From Mageeibacillus sp. UBA1046 (GTDB taxonomy: Bacteria > Bacillota > Clostridia > Saccharofermentanales > DTU023): DNA of 9,397 nucleotides. The notes under the pieces are model-generated. The model was not told the DNA's origin, did no database searches, and saw only the letters and a list, made by a program, of their open reading frames with translations. Location of the stretch: NCBI GenBank assembly GCA_002316595.1, contig DCDV01000018.1, forward strand, positions 19,599 through 28,995. The letters are read 5' to 3'. Both the position numbers and the translations under genes were made by a program. How positions within the stretch are numbered: the stretch's first letter is position 1; the number at the start of each line of letters is the position of its first letter. This document shows, piece by piece, positions 1 to 4,708 of the stretch.

Positions 1-1000
1 TGAGAGGCGGGTTGCCATCCAGCTGTTTTCTTCGGAGCCGCAGGATGTCGACTACGCTATCAGGCATATCCTTGAGCTGCCTGACTTCAATCTAGTATCC
101 TTTATTGACTTAAATCTTGGCTGCCCCGTCAAGAAAGTTGTTAAGACGGGTGCAGGGTCCGCACTGCTTGATACGCCGGATCTGGCTATAGACTTGTGCA
201 GAGCTGCAGTATTAGCCACGCAGGATTACGGCAAGAAGGTGACTGTCAAGATACGCTCAGGCTGCAATGAGAAAATGAGAGACTTATCTGCTTTTGTGAA
301 GCGAATTGAAGATAGCGGTGTTGCCGGTATAGTCGTGCACCCGCGTCTGGCTGTGCAAATGTACGGTGGTAAAGCGGACTGGGATGTCATACGCGAGGTC
401 AAGGAAGCTGTACGTATTCCTGTTATCGGCAATGGAGATCTGATCTCACCTCAGTCTGTGCGAAGGATGGCAGATGCCACCGGGGCTGACGGTTTCATGA
501 TAGGGCGGGCAGCTCGCGGCAATCCCTGGATCTTCTCTGACATCATAGAGTATTTTGCTGATGCAGAAACGGCAGACAAAAGCTGCCGGAACATAGCCGG
601 GGAAGAAAGGCGCATCATCGATGGTAAAGCCAAACGCATCATCAATGGTAAAGCCAAAGGCATCATCGATGGAAAAGTCAGCATAACAGAGTGTAAATCA
701 GACAGTGATGCTGAGAGAGAATCTATGAGCACAGCCGGTCGTGACACGGCTCTGCGAACAATGATTAAAGATCCCGTGAGCATGAAGAAAATTTCGCTTT
801 GGCAGATGACGGTTATGAAGCATTTGGGCGGCATGGTGGAACTTCTTGGTGAAGAACAGGCAGTGCGGGAAATGAGAAAGCAGCTTGCTTTTTATACTAA
901 AGGTTTGCCCGGCGTATCTGCTTTGCGACCACGTCTGATGAATGTTTTAACAGTTTCTGAGGTGGAAAGTGAACTCGCAAATCTGGTCAAGGACATGTAG
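1..1000 (+). CDS. dus: tRNA-dihydrouridine synthase, DusB/NifR3-like (5' end outside window)
   Basis: FMN- and NADPH-dependent enzyme of the Dus family, which reduces uridine to dihydrouridine in the tRNA D-loop. The reading frame is open from base 2 (codon Glu-Arg-Arg) and continues upstream of the window, so the TTG at 194 is not the start. Visible family motifs are the catalytic cysteine in NLGCPVKKVVKTGAGSALL-type sequence (Cys codon at 122), VKIRSG, VVHPR, GKADWDVI, IPVIGNGD and GRAARGNPWIF of the TIM barrel, and the C-terminal helical domain with EMRKQLAFYTKGLPG. Between barrel and helical domain (about 560-780) lies roughly 65 residues more than in typical DusB proteins, including three near-identical 8-residue repeats. 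The usual HGRT motif reads HPRL here. Stop TAG at 998-1000; no clear terminator follows. Which tRNA uridine is modified cannot be read from the sequence. Confidence 0.93.
   Translation, partial: ERRVAIQLFSSEPQDVDYAIRHILELPDFNLVSFIDLNLGCPVKKVVKTGAGSALLDTPDLAIDLCRAAVLATQDYGKKVTVKIRSGCNEKMRDLSAFVKRIEDSGVAGIVVHPRLAVQMYGGKADWDVIREVKEAVRIPVIGNGDLISPQSVRRMADATGADGFMIGRAARGNPWIFSDIIEYFADAETADKSCRNIAGEERRIIDGKAKRIINGKAKGIIDGKVSITECKSDSDAERESMSTAGRDTALRTMIKDPVSMKKISLWQMTVMKHLGGMVELLGEEQAVREMRKQLAFYTKGLPGVSALRPRLMNVLTVSEVESELANLVKDM
611..682 (+). repeat. Three tandem 24-bp repeats inside dus
   Basis: Copies lie at 611-634, 635-658 and 659-682. Copies 1 and 2 differ by one base (g/a at the tenth position); copy 3 diverges mainly at its end. 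The unit length is a multiple of three, so the frame is kept and the protein reads RIIDGKAK, RIINGKAK, GIIDGKVS. It sits in the linker between the TIM barrel and the helical domain. It is best explained as replication-slippage expansion in a tolerant linker. Confidence 0.9.
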
Positions 1001-1176
1001 ATTCATTGTAGTCCGAAGAAAGTTTTGTTATTTGCATCATATGGCTGCAGTCTGGCTGGTCTGAATTGGCAGAGTCAGGTAGTATGTCAGATAGCTGTTA
1101 TTTCCAATAATAATTTTTTGACTTGACGACAGAAATCTTTGGAGGTATTTTGCGGGTCTCCTGCATGGAAATTAAT

Positions 1177-1938
1177 ATGACACTTAAACTTCAATCATGG
1201 AATGTGAACGGCTTGAGGGCAGTAATAGGCAAGAACTTTCCTCAATATCTGGCCGGCAACTCCTCAGACTATATCTGTCTTCAGGAAATCAAAACGATGC
1301 CGGATCAGATTGATTTTGATTTCTCCCCCTATACTGCATATTGGCATAGTGCTGATCGGAAAGGATATGCCGGTACCCTGACTTTAGTCAAGGATAAACC
1401 GCTGTCCGTTTCGCGCAGGCTGGGTGCTGATGAATTCGACAAGGAAGGCAGAGTACTGACTCTGGAATATCCGGAATTTTATCTTGTTAATGTTTATTCT
1501 CCAAACTCTAAGAGAGAGTTGCTGCGCTTAAAAGAACGCATGTACTATGAAGACCTTTTCCGAGAGTATCTCTTGACGCTCAAAGAGAAAAAAAGCGTAA
1601 TAGTATGTGGCGATCTCAATGTTGCCCATAAGGAAATCGATCTTAAAAATCCTGCTGCAAACCGAAAAACCGCCGGCTTCACCGATGAAGAGAGGGAAAA
1701 GTTCGGGCAGCTTTTGGATAGCGGCTTTATAGATTCGTTCCGCCATTTTTATCCCGATATGGAAGAGGCGTATACCTGGTGGAGCTATATTACCAGAGCA
1801 AGAGAGAGAAATGCAGGCTGGAGAATTGATTTCTTCCTTGTTTCTGACTGCCTGAAGAATAATCTTGTTTCGGCATCTATTCACGCAGATGTCATGGGCA
1901 GTGACCATTGTCCTGTCGAACTCGAAATTAAAATCTGA
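1177..1938 (+). CDS. xth: Exodeoxyribonuclease III / AP endonuclease (ExoA/Xth family)
   Basis: Mg2+-dependent cytoplasmic nuclease of the endonuclease/exonuclease/phosphatase superfamily; the family cuts DNA 5' to abasic sites and has 3'-phosphodiesterase and 3'-5' exonuclease activity in base excision repair. With the chosen start the protein has 253 residues, the normal family length. All catalytic motifs are visible: WNVNGLRA (Asn9), LQEIKT (Glu37), NVYSPNS (Tyr107), GDLNVAHKEIDL (Asp146, Asn148), WRIDFFLVS (Asp218) and GSDHCPV (Asp243-His244). The start is uncertain. ATG 1177 places WNVNGLRA where homologues have it and has a weak GGAAAT about 8 bases upstream. In-frame alternatives are ATG 1165 and TTG 1150; the latter lies only 4 bases after a good GGAGG (1141-1145). 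The gene is convergent with the downstream tRNA gene. Confidence 0.95.
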   Translation: MTLKLQSWNVNGLRAVIGKNFPQYLAGNSSDYICLQEIKTMPDQIDFDFSPYTAYWHSADRKGYAGTLTLVKDKPLSVSRRLGADEFDKEGRVLTLEYPEFYLVNVYSPNSKRELLRLKERMYYEDLFREYLLTLKEKKSVIVCGDLNVAHKEIDLKNPAANRKTAGFTDEEREKFGQLLDSGFIDSFRHFYPDMEEAYTWWSYITRARERNAGWRIDFFLVSDCLKNNLVSASIHADVMGSDHCPVELEIKI

Positions 1939-1965
1939 CTGTCGACAGCAGGCTTAAAAAAATGA

Positions 1966-1997
1966 AAAACCCCTGTGATATAAATCGCAGGAGTTTT
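1966..1997 (-). terminator. Bidirectional rho-independent terminator between exoIII and tRNA-Arg
   Basis: Inverted repeat with arms 1966-1978 and 1985-1997 around the loop TATAAA: AAAAC/GTTTT, one C/A mismatch, CCTG/CAGG, one T-G wobble and GA/TC. Read on the minus strand, just after the tRNA 3' end, it ends in TTTTT followed shortly by a second T run, so it should terminate the tRNA transcript well. Read on the plus strand the T tract is only TTTTCTC, giving weaker termination for exoIII. Confidence 0.75.
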
Positions 1998-2000
1998 CTC

Positions 2001-2077
<77 letters not shown>

Positions 2078-2086
2078 ACATGCCAA

Positions 2087-2118
2087 ATTATAGTATACTC
2101 ACAGATCAATTTTGTCAA
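2087..2118 (-). promoter_or_regulatory. Promoter of tRNA-Arg
   Basis: On the minus strand a perfect TTGACA (plus-strand 2113-2118) lies upstream of overlapping -10 candidates in TATACTATAAT: TATACT at 15-bp spacing, TACTAT at 17 and TATAAT (plus-strand 2087-2092) at 20. The boxes end about 9 bases before the tRNA 5' end, as expected for a stable-RNA promoter. Which -10 hexamer is used is uncertain. Confidence 0.65.
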
Positions 2119-2265
2119 ATGTCCGCGACGATATTCACTGACGATTAAGACCGCATTTTTCTTTGTTTGAGGGCAGGCAGGACCTTAGGCTGTGACAAAG
2201 GGAAGATAGTGTAACGCCAAGTCTTTACAGCGGATAGTCCGGCGTGTATCGGTCCGGCCTGGTAT
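2119..2265. other. Intergenic stretch with no recognised feature
   Basis: Between the tRNA promoter and the promoter region of the heme-protein pair there is no credible open reading frame with a ribosome binding site and no known riboswitch or RNA gene that I can recognise. The 5-base motif TCCGG occurs twice (2238-2242 and 2253-2257); this is too short to interpret. Confidence 0.5.
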
Positions 2266-2302
2266 TGCACGTTACCGTGCATTATCTCATCACTTATATA
2301 AT
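2266..2302 (+). promoter_or_regulatory. Candidate promoter and operator of the heme-protein pair
   Basis: A perfect TATAAT lies at 2297-2302, with no good -35 hexamer at 16-18 bp. The -35 region is instead next to and partly covered by a perfect dyad, TGCACG-TTAC-CGTGCA (2266-2281). A 16-bp dyad with 6-bp half-sites placed over a missing -35 box is a common arrangement for a promoter controlled by a dimeric regulator. As RNA it would make a 6-bp hairpin with a 4-base loop but has no T tract, so it is not a terminator. The regulator is unknown. Confidence 0.4.
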
Positions 2303-2325
2303 TTATCTGTTCCTAATATCTCTGG

Positions 2326-2364
2326 CTGACTTAAAAAATGCCGCAGTTTAGTCTGCAGAGGAGA
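2326..2364 (+). repeat. Leader repeat, copy 1 of 2
   Basis: A 39-bp element repeated at 2372-2410 (46-bp period, 35 of 39 positions identical). It contains a 4-bp hairpin GCAG-TTTAGT-CTGC (2343-2356) and ends in the purine stretch AGAGGAGA. It lies in the predicted 5' leader of the heme-protein pair. Confidence 0.85.
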
Positions 2365-2371
2365 TCTCCGA

Positions 2372-2410
2372 CTGACTTAAGAAATGCCACAGTTTAGTCT
2401 GTAGTGGAGA
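2372..2410 (+). repeat. Leader repeat, copy 2 of 2
   Basis: Second copy of the element at 2326-2364. Its hairpin reads ACAG-TTTAGT-CTGT (2389-2402). The outermost pair has changed from G-C to A-T on both sides while the loop is unchanged, which is a compensatory difference. Its 3' end GTGGAGA resembles a Shine-Dalgarno site and lies 5 bases before an in-frame TTG (2416), one possible start of the downstream gene. Confidence 0.85.
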
Positions 2411-2448
2411 ATAAATTGCCGGCAAATGACACGATGAATGGAGCTTAC

Positions 2449-2862
2449 ATGAGAGATTATGGCAATTTATTTGGTTGGCTGATAGTCGCCGGACTGGTTA
2501 TCACACTATTGAATTATGTAGTCAAATTTGTTTACCGCAAATGGATATCCAAATTGGATAAAGAATCAGATTTCAGAAAAAACTATACTAAAGTACAAAG
2601 GTTTATTGTTAAGTATCATCGGTTTTTCGCCTTATTTACTACCATCGTATTGATTACTCATTTGCTGATTCAAGTGCAATACAGATGGGTATCGAGAACA
2701 GGATTGATAGCTGCAGCATTATTAGTGGCAAACGGGTTACTAGGAATATATGGACATTATTATAAGAAAAGGAAAAAATCGGCTTGGCTGTACGTGCATC
2801 GCACGATCGCTGTATTGACAGCCATAGCAATTGTTCTTCATATTGCGCTGAACGCACGGTGA
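2449..2862 (+). CDS. Four-helix membrane protein with cytochrome b-like paired histidines
   Basis: I do not recognise a named family, but the layout resembles small membrane cytochromes b / ferric-reductase-like proteins. The 137-residue product has four predicted membrane helices, near residues 8-28, 58-77, 84-103 and 115-134. Helix 2 holds His57 and His71 and helix 4 holds His117 and His131. Both pairs are 14 residues apart, the spacing used by bis-histidine cytochromes b to hold two hemes between two helices. A further His103 ends helix 3. The inferred role is electron transfer across or within the membrane. ATG 2449 is preferred because GGAG (2440-2443) lies 5 bases upstream; GTG 2404, TTG 2416 and ATG 2434 would add up to 15 residues. 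The next gene starts 20 bases after the stop and encodes another probable heme protein, which supports the redox reading. Confidence 0.75.
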   Translation: MRDYGNLFGWLIVAGLVITLLNYVVKFVYRKWISKLDKESDFRKNYTKVQRFIVKYHRFFALFTTIVLITHLLIQVQYRWVSRTGLIAAALLVANGLLGIYGHYYKKRKKSAWLYVHRTIAVLTAIAIVLHIALNAR

Positions 2863-2882
2863 AGCCGTTTGAGGAAAGCGAA

Positions 2883-3281
2883 ATGGAAAAATTTCAAGAA
2901 CGAACGATTTATGCTGATCAACGAAAATTTCAGATCCGGCAGCTCGCCTTGATCGTTTTAATTATGACTGTTGCATTGCTCTTAAATGCTTGCGGAGGCA
3001 ACGGAGCAGAGCCGACCGGGAGTGACACTGCAGATACAGAGCCGAGAACCTTCACCTTGGAAGAACTGGCTGAATTTGACGGTCAAGACGGAAGAGCGGC
3101 GTATATTGCAGTTGACGGGGTCGTCTATGATGTCACTGATGTACCTGCATGGCAGGGAGGCACTCATGCAGATGGTCAGTTTATGGCCGGCCGGGATTAC
3201 AGCGAGGAGATCAAGGACCTCTCTCCCCATGGTACGGATGTGCTTTCACAAGCCACTGTAGTAGGCGTGCTGTCAGAATAG
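2883..3281 (+). CDS. Lipoprotein with cytochrome b5-like heme-binding domain
   Basis: A 132-residue probable extracytoplasmic lipoprotein. An N-terminal signal segment with Arg/Lys (14-19) and a hydrophobic core (21-34) leads to the lipobox LLNAC with Cys37, predicted to be lipid-modified and to anchor the mature protein outside the membrane. A short polar linker follows, then a cytochrome b5-like domain (about 56-131) with FTLEELAEFDGQDG, AYIAVDGVVYDVTDVPAW and SPHGTDVL. His95 (GGTH) and His116 (SPHG) are the likely axial heme ligands. ATG 2883 has GAGGAAAG (2871-2878) about 8 bases upstream; the longer open frame from 2784 overlaps the previous gene and lacks a site. It probably exchanges electrons with the membrane protein encoded immediately upstream. 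Steroid or other ligand binding, known for some b5-like domains, is less likely given both histidines. Confidence 0.85.
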   Translation: MEKFQERTIYADQRKFQIRQLALIVLIMTVALLLNACGGNGAEPTGSDTADTEPRTFTLEELAEFDGQDGRAAYIAVDGVVYDVTDVPAWQGGTHADGQFMAGRDYSEEIKDLSPHGTDVLSQATVVGVLSE

Positions 3282-3323
3282 CCATTTTGAGATAGAACCG
3301 GGCAGAGTCAGGCAGACATGACA

Positions 3324-3350
3324 AGCGGTCGTCCCTCGAAGACGGCCGCT
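3324..3350 (+). terminator. Probable terminator after the heme-protein pair
   Basis: A 10-bp GC-rich stem (3324-3333 with 3341-3350, one T-G pair) and the 7-base loop CCTCGAA, 42 bases after the lipoprotein stop. The following ATTCATTTG is a poor T tract, so termination may be partial. Confidence 0.5.
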
Positions 3351-3468
3351 ATTCATTTGCAGGTCAATACTTAACTGGCTAAAAATTTGGATTAGCCGTA
3401 TCATTTATACATTGTCCGTTTAGTACTAAGGGTAATAGGCACATCTAACAAAATAAGGCAGGATATTA

Positions 3469-4209
3469 ATGAGTAGAAATAAGAGCTTAGCTGTCACATA
3501 TGGAAAGAAAATATTTTGGGAAATGTTCGGATTTTTCCTTTTTGCCTTGGGATCGGTCTTGTTCCTGAATTCTGATCTGGGGCTGAATCAGTGGGGTATT
3601 TTGCATCAGGGTATCTCATTCCAGACACCTTTGACGATTGGGCAAGCTTCTCAAGTAGTGGGTCTCTTGTTTATAGCTGTAAGCTCAGCTTTTAAAATTG
3701 TTCCCGGCCTGGCTACAGTTCTGAATATGATTTTTATAGGCTTGTTTACAGACTTGCTTATTAATCTTCAAATATTCCCTACTCCGGATTCAATCATACT
3801 GAAAATCATCATGCTGGTGGTAGGCAATATTGCTTTAGCTTACGGCATGTACTTCTATTTAAGTCAGCAGTTAGGCGCAGGTCCGAGAGATGGCGTCATG
3901 CTGTTATTACAAAGAGCGACAAAACTTGACGTCGGGATTGTACGTGTCGGAATGGAGGTTCTGGTCGTAATTATCGGTTATTTAATGGGAGGACAGTTCG
4001 GCATCGGCACGATATTATCAGCGCTTCTTCTAGGACCTACCGTCAGCCTGATTTTCAAACTTCACAAATATGAATCCGGTAAACTGCACGAGAGTCTGGT
4101 TGATACTTACCGGATAATTACAGGAAAAGAGAAGGTGGCAAAGTCACCTGCTGTGAGCACATCCGAAGAAATTCTGGCTGAAGACCTGGCTGAAGAGAGT
4201 ATTGATTAG
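3469..4209 (+). CDS. YczE/YyaS/YitT-family integral membrane protein
   Basis: A 246-residue polytopic membrane protein resembling the COG2364 (YczE-like) group. Visible features are a basic N-terminus, a first helix (about 15-33), the conserved-looking segment DLGLNQWGILHQGIS (36-50), further helices near 60-80, 82-100 and 108-128, the motif GAGPRDGVM (about 136-144), helices near 155-172 and 178-196 with GIGTILSALLLGP, and a cytoplasmic-looking hydrophilic C-terminus rich in Glu (about 200-246). Its function is unknown; some homologues are linked to transport or regulation but nothing here fixes a substrate. AGGA (3460-3463) lies 5 bases before the ATG. It is separated from the upstream pair by a hairpin and from secG by a likely promoter, so it is probably transcribed alone. 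Confidence 0.85.
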   Translation: MSRNKSLAVTYGKKIFWEMFGFFLFALGSVLFLNSDLGLNQWGILHQGISFQTPLTIGQASQVVGLLFIAVSSAFKIVPGLATVLNMIFIGLFTDLLINLQIFPTPDSIILKIIMLVVGNIALAYGMYFYLSQQLGAGPRDGVMLLLQRATKLDVGIVRVGMEVLVVIIGYLMGGQFGIGTILSALLLGPTVSLIFKLHKYESGKLHESLVDTYRIITGKEKVAKSPAVSTSEEILAEDLAEESID

Positions 4210-4213
4210 AAAT

Positions 4214-4242
4214 TTGCGAGGGTACATGTGTTGTGTTAATAT
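4214..4242 (+). promoter_or_regulatory. Predicted promoter of secG
   Basis: TTGCGA (4214-4219) and TAATAT (4237-4242) are separated by 17 bp, followed by AT-rich sequence and then secG 42 bases downstream. Each box matches the sigma-A consensus at four of six positions. Confidence 0.45.
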
Positions 4243-4284
4243 AAGCGATGCAGCAAAAATGAACAACTCTCCGGAGGACGAATA

Positions 4285-4533
4285 ATGAACACTTTGACCA
4301 TAATAGTAGCAATCTTGGATGTGATCGTCTGTATCGCACTGATTGGCCTGGTTATCTTGCAAGAGGGCGATTCCAAAGGCTTGGGAGCCATCAGCGGAGG
4401 GTCTGACACCTTTTACGGCAAGACTAAAGGCCGCAGCAAAGAAGCCATGCTCAAGAAACTGACTTCTGCTACAGCGATTTTGTTTGCTGTCTTAACAGTT
4501 GTTCTTTATCTCCTCGCTGGCAGAGGCGCATAA
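4285..4533 (+). CDS. secG: Preprotein translocase subunit SecG
   Basis: An 82-residue small subunit of the SecYEG protein-conducting channel. It has the family layout: a first helix (about 4-25) ending in LIGLVILQEGDSKGLGAISGGSDTF-type sequence, a Gly-rich cytoplasmic loop (28-50), and a second helix (about 61-78). It assists SecA-driven secretion. A strong GGAGG (4273-4277) lies 7 bases before ATG 4285. The gene has its own predicted promoter and a strong terminator 25 bases after the stop, so secG appears monocistronic even though rnr follows it, as in many Bacillota. Confidence 0.96.
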   Translation: MNTLTIIVAILDVIVCIALIGLVILQEGDSKGLGAISGGSDTFYGKTKGRSKEAMLKKLTSATAILFAVLTVVLYLLAGRGA

Positions 4534-4557
4534 AAACTAAAATAATGTCTGAAGTTT

Positions 4558-4583
4558 AAGAAGCGCTCAGGCGCTTCTTTTTT
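4558..4583 (+). terminator. Rho-independent terminator of secG
   Basis: Stem AAGAAGCGC/GCGCTTCTT with tetraloop TCAG (4567-4570) followed by an unbroken run of six T (4578-4583). Textbook intrinsic terminator. Confidence 0.92.
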
Positions 4584-4653
4584 GTGTTCTTGACTTTTTA
4601 ACAAAAAATGAGGTTATTTTGTTTAAAATACTGTCAGAGCGAGACACGACAAT

Positions 4654-4677
4654 ATCATTAATCTATAAGATAATGAT
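4654..4677 (+). promoter_or_regulatory. Inverted repeat in the rnr leader
   Basis: ATCATTA (4654-4660) pairs with TAATGAT (4671-4677), and inside it TCT pairs with AGA around the loop ATA, with one bulged A. It ends two bases before the GGAAGGA Shine-Dalgarno-like stretch (4680-4686). It could be a repressor operator or an RNA hairpin affecting translation or stability of the rnr message. No T tract, so it is not a terminator. Confidence 0.45.
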
Positions 4678-4708
4678 CTGGAAGGAATGTATTTAAATAA
4701 AAATTAAT

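Noticed and set aside
451..834. Minus-strand open frame opposite dus
   Set aside because: It is antisense to a strongly conserved gene, has no supported product, and its repeats simply mirror the 24-bp repeats in dus.
194..1000. TTG 194 as the start of the Dus gene
   Set aside because: The frame is open back to base 2 and encodes conserved Dus sequence with the catalytic cysteine, so the gene begins upstream of the window.
1118..1151. TTGACG (1123) with TATTTT (1146) at 17-bp spacing as an exoIII promoter
   Set aside because: It overlaps the GGAGG and would leave only a very short leader; possible but not convincing enough to annotate.
2119..2320. A riboswitch or small RNA in the long intergenic region
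   Set aside because: No recognisable riboswitch core, T-box or terminator-antiterminator pair could be found; only short GC-rich motifs and the 16-bp dyad stand out.
2338..2397. A 19-codon open frame running through both leader repeats
   Set aside because: No ribosome binding site precedes it and its composition follows from the repeat sequence; mentioned only as a possibility in the leader finding.
2784..2882. Extended N-terminus of the b5-like lipoprotein
   Set aside because: It overlaps the upstream membrane protein out of frame, lacks a ribosome binding site and would bury the signal peptide.
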